The translations under genes were made by a program, and so were the position numbers. The notes beneath the pieces were generated by a model that ran no database searches, had not been told where the DNA came from, and was given only the letters and a program-made list of their open reading frames with translations. From NCBI RefSeq assembly GCF_905475345.1, contig NC_066599.1, positions 4,560,501 through 4,624,500 on the forward strand: 64,000 bases of DNA, in the 5' to 3' direction. Below, in pieces: positions 11,230-27,600 of the stretch (the stretch's first letter is position 1; every line of letters begins with the position of its first letter). The stretch is from Vespula vulgaris (lineage: Eukaryota > Arthropoda > Insecta > Hymenoptera > Vespidae).

Positions 11230-14200
11230 ATGAGTTCAAGTAATAAAACATCAGTGTCCTCCAGTGGGAGAGGCACTAATAAAAACAAATTATCACAGCA
11301 ACATGGAAAATCAGATCATCATCAAACTAAATCATCAGATTCAACAAAACATGATAAAATGCAGGTTAGTAATAAGTATATTGTTATTTTGATGCTGCAG
11401 ATGATAGGCTTATATTAATGTTTTTATTTACACGTATAAAAGTATCTTGTATATAGAAAATAAATAATAAAATAAAAAACAAACAAAATTTACTATATTG
11501 AAAATTATATGCAAGTTAAATGTAATATAAGAACAAATATATTAAATAGTTAATAATAAAACTTTTATTAAACTAAAGAATTCCTAGATTTAATAAGAAT
11601 TTTGTTTTAAATACTACGGCGTTTTTATTTTCTTTCTCCTTCTTCATCTTTTCTTTTCTTCTTCTTTCTTTCTTTTTTTCTTTTTAGCCTAATACTGTTC
11701 AGGTCCGGCATGCACAGATCATTGATACTCGCATGGGAGGGGTTGAAGACCCAGTATTTAAAGAACGGATCAAAGAAGTTATGGATTTAACATGTCGTTC
11801 CGAAGATGAAGTCATTATGGCTTTGCATGATAGCGATGGAGATTTGAATCGTGCCGCCATTGATCTCTTGGAAGGTGTTAAAACAGAATGGGAAGTCAAA
11901 AAAAAGAAGCCTCGTCAACCAAGTGGCTCAAAGCAAGCTGCTGATCAACCAGGTGGTCAAAATGACGGAGGTGATTGGGAAGAAAGACGCAATCAACGAA
12001 GTGGTGGACCACCACGAATGCGAGGTCGTGCTAATCATGACAACCGTGAATGTAAGTCTAAAATAAAGATGATAATTGGAATCACTTATCTTCTTTTGTA
12101 TTAGACAATAAATCGTCCAATTTTTAAAACATAAGAATAAGAAATTTATTGAAGATTTATAAATTATAATTAGGGCGTGGTCGCGAAAATAAAGAAAATG
12201 AGAGAAACATGGAAGAGAGTGCTCGAGATGGTAGCTACAGTGGCAGTAGAAGAGGACGAGGAGGTCCTGGTAGATCAGGACGTGGAGGTCGTGGAGGTGG
12301 AAGAGGTCTTGGACCACGAACATTTGCGAATCGTAATGATCCAGCTTCTACTTCTTCAACTCATAGTTTCAGTCGACCAATTGACACTTGGGCAGGTAGT
12401 GAAGAACAACAACAAAGTATTCAAGAGCCAAAAATGGGTAAAAATTTCTAATATATTTTTCTACAATAAAAATTCCATTTAATCATTATTAAAAATCTTG
12501 ACACAGAAGCTTGGAACAATTACGAATCAACAGAAGATTGGGATAATGAGGAATACACAGGATCATTAGCAGATACAAAAGTTTTTACACCAAGTACTTC
12601 TTTAACTGAACAAGCTCCTGTACATGATGAACCAAAGACTCAAGATTTACAATCAATACAGTCAAATCAGACTGTCAATCTCGGACTACTGCAACAAGAA
12701 GTGAGTAATTTTGTAATGGGAATGTGACATGCAATCTACGTAACGCTTTCAATATTATTTGATAATAATGCTATTTGATTTATTATTCGTAAGGAAATAT
12801 CAAAATTATCCGAAATACCAACGATACAACAACAAGCATTAATTCCACAACAACCTCAACAGCAACAAACTGTACTGAGCTTACCAACGATGCAACTTTC
12901 ACAACAACCAAATGCTATTAGCGGTGGTGTATTAACTGCTGCACAAACTCAGTATTTGACACAGCTAACTCAACAAACTAGTGAAAATTTAAAAACAGCA
13001 GGACAGCCTTCATTTCCATCCTCAATAACAAATCAGGTACTTAACTGGTAAATTAATCAATTATTTCTTAAACTTAAATTAAATACATTAACAAATCTAC
13101 AATATTTTGTTAACATTATAGCCTCAAAGACAATCTAAACAACGTCCAAGAGTACCACCTCCATCGAAAATACCATCTAGTGCGGTAGAAATGCCGGGTG
13201 ATGCAGTCAACAGTGGCATCGGATTTCTCGATGTTCAGTTTGGCGCACTTGAATTTGGAAGTGATTCAAGCTCGCTTGATGGTTCAGCTAATGAAAAATA
13301 TAATTCGAGTAATAATACCATCTCTAATGTTGATGTTCCCTCTACCACAAATACTGTAAACACAGCGGGCACAAATAGTTCCATTGATATTGAAACTACA
13401 CAAACTTCCACAACACCATTTAATGCCACTTCTCAAATGGTAAATTAATATATTTGTATTATTTCTTTAATTATTGCGTAAATTTACATTTACATTTATA
13501 TATTTGCATAATTATTTAACTCTTTAAATATATGGCTAATTTTTTTAGTTATCGAGCAGTGACAGTTTACCAGTATCAAATGATCATTCAATAAATTCTC
13601 AAACTTTTGCGGGTCGTGGAAGTACTGGTCAAACTTTGGATATAACCAAACAGGATTTCACATCGCAAGTTTCTCCAGGAAATGCAACTACATATGGCGC
13701 AGCAACGTATCAATCTCAAAAGACATCATTTCAACCATCTAGTGCCACGCAAAGCACTTATAATACATATTCTACAAATACGCAATCAGGACAGTCGTTC
13801 CAGACTGTTTCAGTCACAAATGCTAATACGTATTCTGCAACGGCAACAGTTTCACAAACGAGTTACAATTCCTCTTCATCATTCCCTCAGTCAAATTCTT
13901 CAAATTTTAGTCAAGCATCTCCTTCTGCGTCGACATCTGCAGCTTCTGTTTACAATCAGCCAACTACTACCAATCAGGTAACTTCGACGTACATACAACA
14001 TATTTGGACATGTTATATTATTTATTATATTATTTATTTTCATATATTGATTATCTCAGGTATATCAATCTACGAGTGGTTATGCATCCACAACAACCTC
14101 TCAATACCAAGCATCTTCTGTAGCTACAAATACTGTATCAAATAGTAATGCTGGATATCAAGCAAGTGGTTATCAAGGATCTTCTTCGTTTCAATCTACT

Positions 14201-17021
14201 CCTCAAGCTTATCAACCATCCGCTACTACTTTTAGTTCACCTATTACTCAGACATCCGGACCTTATCAAAGTGCAGCACAATCTGTAAGTTTTATCCTTC
14301 TTCCGAGTTTACGGACCAAGCTTAAAGGTCAAACTTACAAATAGGTAAAAATTTCAAAATTCACGTTTGCAGGTTTATGCGAGTGCGTACGGAAATTACA
14401 CAAGTCAACCACAAACTGCATCTCACAATCATAAGTTGAATAGTAGTACAACAAAGGATTCTCAATATGAAAGTAGTACAACGACTTCTAACAATTCTCT
14501 TGCTACGACGACGACAACTACATTAGGACTTAGTTCAGCTTCTGTGAATAGTTCTCAGACAAAAGTAACTAGTTCTAATGGTAAGTTATAATATGCTTTG
14601 TGTAATCATAAATTTGACAATATAATAACTGTTTACACATAAATGTTCTTTTGTCAGCCGTACCAAAAAGTACATCGAGTGGCGTTGTAACGGGTAGCAG
14701 TGGCACTGGCAATATAACAGGAGGAGGAGCAGCAGGCAGTATGGCACCGATGCTCAGTCACCAATACATTATGGGTCAGGGAGTGCCATATACATTTCAG
14801 CAACCAATGTACAGCTACGAAGATTTACAACTTATGCAACAAAGAATACCACATATGGTCAGTTGTTGCCTGATTTATAAAGTTGCCTTACACGAACATC
14901 CGTACAATTCATTCAAGTATATATTTCCACAAAGTTAACGTCTTTACTTGAATGAATTGAATTGCTTTTTTAGAGTAATGTACATTGATGCAGCACACGT
15001 TCCTTTTATCAGTTTTTATCTTCACCATGAGTTATGAATCATTTTTGAAAAGAGACAATATTGACACATGCATCATGATAAATTTAAATTAGGGTGCTCT
15101 GAATCACATTCTATTTCATGTTATCACTCTTTACTTTATTTACAGAATGCCAACTTAATCATTTTTTAAATGCTTGGTAGTTGCTCGCAATTCAATCACT
15201 ATGTTGATGAAATTCTTAGTGTTGAATTTTTAAATTTTTAAATTTAATATCCTGTTCTCGAAGAGCATCTCGCATATAAGACAAACAGTACTTTATTGAG
15301 ATCACCACTACTCCTTTAAATTGTCATTCGGTAGTATACTTAAGAAAGTCTACGATCAATTGAAAAAGGTATAAAAGATATAATAAAAAGTGTACAATTA
15401 CATATTGTGAGCATAGTTATGCTTAAAAGAAAAAGAAAAGTGATCTTGATCGCAGACAAGGCATAGCTTAATTATCTTTTTTTTTCACTTCTAACTAATT
15501 TCATTTGCTCAGTATCTGATATCATGTATTTCAAACTGTATGAAAATAGACATCATAATCCCAGCAAGTGGGCATTGTACTTTGTTTCATAGTTACGATT
15601 GGGCACTTCATTGAACCGTAATAAGAAATACTTGTTGAAGTAAGTTAAACTATGAAACATAGTTGCAATTTACCGTACATTATCCATCCTTTTCCAGTAC
15701 ATGTAGATCTTAGAACTTAGTTAGCGTCCTTGTATTTGAAGTACACAGTGTATGCATGTAGTTTTGTGTTTGGCCTCCCTGACTAACCTGCAGCCAACTA
15801 CTGGTTACTATGACGCGGCTCTGGGCTATCAGACGACTGGACCAGCAACCAGTCTTGGTGGGGCACGAGGTGATGCGTTGTCTGGTGTACAAGGTGTTCA
15901 AGGAGTGCAAGGTGTCCAAGGAGCTTATACCAGTATTAGCGACGCTAGGTTTGCCAGAAATGATAGTAACGCGTCACCGGTTCCTTCCACTATGTCGCAA
16001 CAGGTAAGATTTAAGTACCTATTTAATAGTGTATTTAATAGTATTTTTGCAACAGCTTGATTTAATTATGATACTTTTATTAATGAACTTTCATCTTCGA
16101 ACGACAAGGCGGTATTTCTGTACTTACAATATTTGCAGACTGCTACACAGCATCAACAACCTATGATGAACCCAACGCTTCCTCCAGGTTACGCATATTT
16201 CACATATAGCGGAGGCATAATGCCAGGCGGTTTTCAATATGGAACTCCTGCTATTTATCCCGTAAGATTCTTTGAATAATGTATATTATAGTTGACTTTA
16301 TTTAAAATACTATTAATATAATTTACCATAGCAGATAGCAACTGCTGGAAATGCTGGTACAAATAGCGGAGCATACAGCGCTAAACCAGGAAGTTATGGA
16401 TCTGGTTATGGCGGTGGTGCAAGTTACGATGCTTTAGCGTCCGCAGGGCCATCCGGAGAATATAAAGCTGCTGGAAGTAATTACACTGGTACACAGGCGG
16501 GCAAAACTGGTACTTCTACAGGAAATACCAATACTGGTGGATCATCTGCGACTGATATTAGTGCAACGATGTATGCAAAGAGTCACGTAGCACTTAGCAA
16601 AGTAAATGTAAGTAATAACGTTGATTCTTCATTCTGAAATAATTAATATTTAAGAGTTAATCCTTTGTATGTATGTGTGTGTATGTGGGCGCATGCATAA
16701 GCACGCGCGATATTGATGATAGTATAAAAGTAATACTTTATAAAATAACGACGATTCACGAACATATTACAGTCATATGAAAAACAAGCTTTTCATTCTG
16801 CGACTCCACCGCCATTTGGTATTACTGGTAGCCAAAATGCAGGATTGCCTGGAGGATACGGCACGCCGCACTTATTTATACCAACGATGCCTCATCAATT
16901 ACATCAACCACTTCATCAGGATGGTACCAATAGCACAGGTCAAAGGTCCAATACAAGTTCACAGAACAAAGCTCAAGCTAAGCCTGGTTACAGTCCTAGC
17001 TATTGGGCTGGAAGCAATTAA
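11230..17021 (+). CDS. lig: Lingerer / UBAP2-UBAP2L homologue
   Basis: Fourteen exons: 11230-11364, 11688-12051, 12174-12437, 12507-12700, 12794-13036, 13122-13439, 13549-13977, 14060-14284, 14373-14580, 14658-14857, 15794-16003, 16139-16261, 16335-16607 and 16773-17021, for 1144 residues. A UBA domain lies at about residues 55-110 (MGGVEDPVFKERIKEVMDLT, ending NRAAIDLLEGV). It is followed by an RGG-rich stretch in exon 3, the conserved UBAP2/lingerer core in exon 6 (PRVPPPSKIPSSAVEMP, GFLDVQFGALEFG), and long Gln/Ser/Thr/Tyr low-complexity tracts, ending SPSYWAGSN. Known role of the family: cytoplasmic RNA-binding stress-granule scaffolds working with FMR1, Caprin and Rasputin/G3BP; in Drosophila it restrains growth and affects copulation. 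Exon 11 encodes a short GVQ tandem repeat. The exon 13 acceptor is a CAGCAG-type tandem, so one Gln may be optional. Confidence 0.93.
14858..15793 (+). other. Long intron 10 of lingerer with an inverted repeat
   Basis: A 936 bp intron, far longer than most of its neighbours (about 70-130 bp). It uses a less common GTCAGT donor after an ATG codon. It contains a 12-bp inverted repeat (15583-15594 with 15648-15659) plus an inner 6-bp pair (15605-15610 with 15636-15641). No coding exon is evident inside. The length and hairpin make it a candidate for an embedded small RNA or a splicing element. Confidence 0.5.
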
Positions 17022-21484
<4,463 letters not shown>

Positions 21485-23014
21485 ATGTCTAGTACGTGGT
21501 ATCAACAAGTGTTTGCCCTAGATGCCAAATATAATGCACAACGTGCAAGTAAATTGCCTACATTAGGTAGGTAATATCCATAAGTTTTTTGAATAAATTA
21601 TTTAATTATATGTATCATAATGTTTTTTTTTCCATAATTATAGGCATACTTTATATTCGTAGACGAAATCAATTATTGAGAGAAAAACCATTTAAAGAGC
21701 ATGATATTCGTACGCAGTACTTGAAATTACGTTCAGATTTATTATACAAACGGTATGGAGAGAATATCGAGCAAAATAACATTATAAACAATTCTTTACA
21801 AGAAGAAATTTCAGAGAATGTACCAAAATCTCATTTTGTCCAAAAGAAATCAACAGCAGAGAATTTTGCTTTTGCTGGAGTTCATCATGCTTTTGATCAA
21901 CATACTGCAGCCGTAATAATGCTTAAATTTGCCAATAACGATAGGTCCAGATTAGGCTGTGCATCTTTAGATGGAACTTTATCGATATGCGAAGTTGTTA
22001 ATACACCACCGCAAGTATTTGCTGTACTTGAAGGTCATCAGAAAGGAGTTACAGCTTTTGATTGGAGTATTAGCAATGATTTGATAGTATCATCTTCTTT
22101 GGATGCTACTATTCGTCTTTGGAAAGTACATATAGAACCTAAGTGTTTACGAGTGGTTAAAGATCCACAAAACGCAGAAATTTTTTGTTGTGCATTTATA
22201 CCAGCTAATAATAATTTAGTAGTTACTGGTAATTCACATGGCTTGATTCAAATTTTAAATGTATCAACAGGAATTTATACACGTGGTGGTTCATGCAAAC
22301 TAGGGGAAAAGGTATATTATTATAATCTTTTATTTTTGATTATTTGAACATCAATATATTATATATTAATTATTTTTATATATTATATATTAATTATTTT
22401 TATTTAAGATTTTATCATTAACTTGTGAAGAAAGTGGTGGCTCATTAATATGGGCTGGAAGCGACAGAGGTACTATTACTTCATTACAATTAGAGGCTAG
22501 GACAGGAAGGCTTTCAAAATTGCAAAGAGTTCAGAAATTAAATAGTATGGTAACTAGTCTCTCTTGGCGTTCTTGGCATTCGAAAGAAATACCATGGCCA
22601 GTCTTTTTGGCAAGTACTGCTTGCAATGCGGTATTATTGTATCGCGTTGCTGATAATCAGGGTTCTCTGAAATTGTTGAAAAAATATCCTATTAAACACA
22701 GGTATTTTACTGAAGAACTTTCTTTCTTTAGTCAAAATTATAATATTAATTATTGCATGATTTACAGACTTCATTGTATAAGGTCTACATTTTGTCCTCA
22801 AATGGGAGCTTGTTTAATAGCAACTGGTTCAGAAGATGGTGCTATTCATCTTTTTGATTCTTCCAAAGATGGTAAAGCTGCAAGAGTAAATCTACTTCAT
22901 GGTCACGCAAGACCTGTACTTGCTCTCTCGTTTAATTATGACGAATCATTTCTCGCTTCTGGAGATCATCAAGGACTTATTATTTTATGGCGCAATCACC
23001 AACGCCATTTGTAG
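21485..23014 (+). CDS. Wdr13: WD-repeat protein 13 (WDR13) homologue
   Basis: Four exons: 21485-21566, 21644-22311, 22409-22701 and 22768-23014, for 429 residues (human WDR13 is about 485). The N-terminus SSTWYQQVFALDAKYNAQR and the following YIRRRNQLLRE match the family-specific leader. ENFAFAGVHHAFDQH then introduces WD40 repeats such as GHQKGVTAFDWS...SSSLDATIRLW, ATGSEDGAIHLFD and GHARPVLALSFNYDES...LIILWR. WDR13 is a largely nuclear propeller protein with no firmly established biochemical activity. Intron 3 is only 66 bp, a multiple of three, and has no in-frame stop, so its retention would add 22 residues. The start was chosen because the first Met precedes the conserved WQQV-like motif and is followed by a good GTAGGT donor. 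Confidence 0.9.
22345..22405. repeat. AT-rich tandem repeat inside Wdr13 intron 2
   Basis: A unit of about 26 bp (ATATATTATATATTAATTAT plus T-rich sequence) occurs twice in a row, filling most of the short intron upstream of exon 3. Confidence 0.65.
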
Positions 23015-24685
23015 TCATTATTCAATTAATTAATTTTGATTTTTGTTTAATTATTAATATATTACAATATAAAACTGATAGGAGAATGAGCAATTTATTG
23101 CTTGCTAAATAAGTATTAATAATTAGATATGTACAGTATTTGATTAACAGTACAACTAACTCAAATAGTGAAAAACTTAGAGTAGTAGATAATTTATTTT
23201 TAAACATTGTAATTATATACAAAAGAAAACAAGCAAGAATGACAAGATCCTTCAAAATGTTCTTCACCTAAAATAGTTTACTATTAATTTACACTTTATG
23301 CAATACTTTTCTGAGATTCGTTACAAAATTGATCGAAATACGACTATATATCTCGTTCTCATCACAGATCTATTAACAATACATAGAGATTAACACTATC
23401 ACGTGGTTTTGTATAAACTGATTTGTCAAATATAATAATATTTTGCTGTTGCTAAAAATAAGCGTTAAGTCATGGTATAATTCTTTTTGCAATGCTGTGA
23501 TGCTTAAAAGAAATGCTTTACCCTAGAAGTAATAATATCAAGAAAAAAATAAAAGTGACGATAAATAGATAAATGAGCATTGATCGTGATTGACTGGGTA
23601 AAGGGTAGCAAAATTTCCATTAGGCTGCTACTGTTGATAAAGACTATCGTCTATTAGTTGATTAATTGTATGTTCAAATATAATTTATATCATTTATATT
23701 ATTAAAGATGATTAATATTAAATCATGTATTAGCAAAATATTGGCAACACAAGATTTATATCACATCAATTAATCAATTATTAGACTATCATCTAAATAT
23801 ATAAATATTTACATGTATTACAAAGTTACTTATGATAATTTTGTCATAGCATAAACAAATCTGTCGCTAATACGAAATACTGTGGATACAAAGCCAGTAA
23901 TCTTAATTTGCGCAACACATTTGATATTATGCTACAGCACCTTATAAACATATTATAACACATTTTCTCTTTGTACATTATGTGTATGCAATCATGCAAC
24001 TACATATGCTGATAGATTCTAACAAAATTTTATATTCCTTTCTAATAACAAACTATGTTCAGCAATTTGTTAACTACACATGATCATTATTGCACAAAAT
24101 CTTGAATTTAAATGTTAATTCCATTATATAACACTCGCTTAAGTATGCAAATGATTTATGTATACTGTACATAAGCACTGAATAGCCATTTTTTGACTAT
24201 CATTGTTACTCGATAATGTTATAATTTTTCCTATTGAAATTTAAAGCCTGTGATGTCAAGACTGAAACAAATAGAAATGGTACTTATAAAATAGGCACAA
24301 AATTGCTCGACGAATGAAAGGCTAAAGAGCTGTCCATTGCTCAAATATTACAGTGCTTCGAGTTTTGCTGTATCATTTGGCAGAGTTCGTAGTCACAGTA
24401 TCGATTACTTGCAACTATATCTCGTTTTTTTTTTTTTTTTTTAGTATCCTATATCCGAATCAATCCAAAAGCCCATCGGTATATACTGTACATTGCTTTT
24501 GTTACATTTACATTTTAATACTAATTTTTATATATACAGTCATAAAATATCAATATTGTGACAACATCAATTTCGTCGGCACCAATTTACCACTGCACTT
24601 CCACAATGAATTGTTTCGGACGGACTTCAATTAAACTGATTTCCTCAAAATATCATTGTGCACTATAAATTGTTTCAGTCAAGCG
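23015..24685. other. Tail-to-tail spacer WDR13 / LMTK, 3' UTRs
   Basis: 1.7 kb between convergent stop codons. It is AT-rich with no supported exon and presumably holds both 3' UTRs. A T18-type homopolymer lies at about 24426-24443. The stretch 24300-24660 is slightly less AT-rich and probably belongs to the LMTK 3' UTR. Confidence 0.5.
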
Positions 24686-27600
24686 TTAGAACGCTACATT
24701 ATTAGCAGACTCAATTTTCTTTTCATTGTCATTTTGATAAATTTTTGGTGAAACTGGATCATTATCTATTTCACATTTAAAATCCTCCTGAGGCACCTTT
24801 GGCGAAGTATTGTCATCTACCAAATTTGACAAATTACATTGGTCTTCCGTTACTTTCATATTTTCCAGCAAATCTAACGTATGCGTTTTTTCAGTTCTTA
24901 ATAGATCTTCCTTATCTTCATATACTTGTCTTAAAGGAACAAAAGTCGTATCTACTGCATTATTTCCTGCTAATAAATTTAATTTTAAGCGGTCTCTGGT
25001 ATGTCTTAATTCTCCTAGTTGATATTGTTTAATATGTTCATGCTCATTTGTCTGGCTATTAGTATTTTCTTCTTCCTGATTACAATCTACTTCGTCTTGT
25101 TCTTCTTCATTTACTGACGTAGAACAAGCGCCAGGGAAGAATTGACTAACATATTTACTATCGCTGGTTGGAAATTGAAACGGACGATTTGAACTACTCA
25201 CATAAAATTCTTCATTTCCTATAAAGAAAAGTTTATAAATCCATAAGATCGTTGTACATAATTAATACAAAGATAACAATTCATTTTACGCATACCAGCT
25301 CGATTTATATCCTCGTAATCCAATGGATACATATCTAATCTTGGCTCATTCATTAATTCCTCCCAATCTGTACAATTACATTGTTTCGATAGATTAAAAA
25401 ATATTTAAATATCTTAATCTTAATTTTTATTTATATTGATATCATTCTCTAATATATAATAAAAAGATTTACCTGTATACGAAGTTGGTTCCCATGTAGT
25501 GGTAGCTTGACCTTGGATGTCATTAGCTAATGTTTCTTTTGGATACTCATATACACAATGATAGCGTTGTTTCTTGAACCATACACTCTTCTTTTGATCC
25601 TAAATAAGTTATATTATTGGTAAAGTTGTAGAAAAAAGTTATTAAATTACATCTAAATTTAGTATAAGACTAGCATGTGTAGCAAATAAGTATATGCGCT
25701 AAATACCTCAAATTAAATCTGCAAGAGAAAGGGTCACGAGAAGGAGATTAAAAGACATGCTTTGTTCTGTGTTTAAATGATTGACACACCTACCAATTCA
25801 TCCTAGCAGCAGATGTAAGAAAGAAGAATAATATTTCGTGTAAAATAGTATCTGTGACTAGCGTTTATTTACATAATTAATTTGGATAATGTGTGAAACT
25901 TACTCCGCTCTTTAATGTTTTATCTGGAGACCTTAACGCAGATCTATGTGGTGCTAATGTTGCATTCCAAGCTGATGGTGTGAATTCTTCTTCTTCTTCA
26001 TCTTCTGCGTCAATCTCTTCTCTTAAGTCAGCCTGTTCTACTTCTACTTTTTCATTGCTCAAAGTACTTCTGATTTGTATCTGTTCCGCGTGAGGCTCAC
26101 TATATCGCTATAATAATGCAAATCGTATTGACGTAAGTTATACATTCTTAAGACACTATATAATTTTTACATCAAGATATATATTAGAAAAAAGTACAAA
26201 CTTTCCAAACAAATTCACCCGAACTAGAACTGTTATCCTCATCTTCCCCCTCTTCATCTCCTACTTCATCATCGTCTTGACTATCCCAATCACGTTCTGT
26301 AGCAAAACTTGTAGACATTAAATCATCTTGTAAAGGTAATGGTAAAGGTAATGGAAAAGAGGAAGGTAATTGTTGCCATTTGGTTTCTTCTTCAGGACTT
26401 GGTAACGGTGCTCCTCCAGTAGCGATCATAGCATGAGGCTTATCTTCTGATGTGTATATCGATGATGAACTATATTCAACATTTTCTTCTTCAGAAATAT
26501 CTCCATTTGTTGTATCTCGATCATCATCTTGTAGTTGCTTTTCTCTTGATCCCTCTAATAATATCATTTTATTTGTTCTAGTATCAACTAATAATACATC
26601 TTCAGATGGTACTGATTCTTTAGATACAATGGATGCGTCTCTTGAATTTGATAGCAAAGACTCAGAAGTAACAGTGCTTTCTCGTTCTTCTAAAATAGGA
26701 CTGAGTGGTGTTCCATAAAGATTATACCTAAATAAAATATATTGTAAGCGTATAAATTTTATTGTATTTTTAATAATAATCAATACAAATGGTCTATTTA
26801 CCTGATAGAAATATCTACGCTGCTAGTGCTTCGATCTGGCGATTCTTCATTCTCATCATCGTCCCAACGTTTGTTTTCAATATCGCTAGATATAGGGGAA
26901 ATCTCTTCATCACGAGGTTCGGACGGTTCCACGACGGGCATCTGTGCACGTGGAAGTTTTTCTCTAAGTTCATTTCTAATTGCTGTAACAAATTCTTCTT
27001 CCATACCAAAAGATACATAAGAGTTATCACTGCATAAGCTCATTGTAGAACTATCTTCCTCTTCATTTTCATGCCCAGTATCATCTTGTATATAATTTTC
27101 TGTATCTGCATGCGTTATTTTTGCATCAAAGGAAGAAATCTTGCTCTCTTTAGAATTTTCTGTTATATAATTGTTTGTATCATCATAGTAATTACTAGAT
27201 GATGATGCTACAAAATCACCATTTTGCATATTACTTGTGGGTTTTATGTCCTCGTCTTCCATTCGATCATTCTTATTTAAATATTGTGTGTTAACCTCTT
27301 CATCTTGTTCTATGTATGTATTTGTAGTGATTTCGTTTGATAAAATACTAACAGTATTCTGACTTTTTATATCCTGTATATTTGGATTGTCATATTCTGC
27401 TTTACTGTTTGTGTTATTCATCCCTACAGAGTTATCGGATTCAGGAAGTATCGAGTAATATTCAGCATCTAAAATAGTATCAAGTTCTAATAAAACTTGT
27501 AGCTGTTCATCTTCAGTACATGTAGGCACATGTATAATAGACGTATCGTGAGAGCTCGTTTGATCACAGGGTGGACACATACTTTCTTCTTCTTCACAGG

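Noticed and set aside
12177..12482. 101-codon plus-strand frame and other alternative frames over lingerer exons
   Set aside because: Read in the wrong frame. The RGG-encoding frame is the one joined by in-phase splice sites and matching UBAP2/lingerer.
24799..25032. Plus-strand frames opposite the last LMTK exon
   Set aside because: Antisense shadows; the minus strand gives the in-phase terminal exon.
26815..27030. Open frames on both strands across the LMTK large exon (also 26789-27037, 27487-27672, 27838-28107 and 28281-28538)
   Set aside because: They overlap the 3.2 kb LMTK exon in other frames, have no family signal, and are shadows of a long acidic, Ser-rich coding region.
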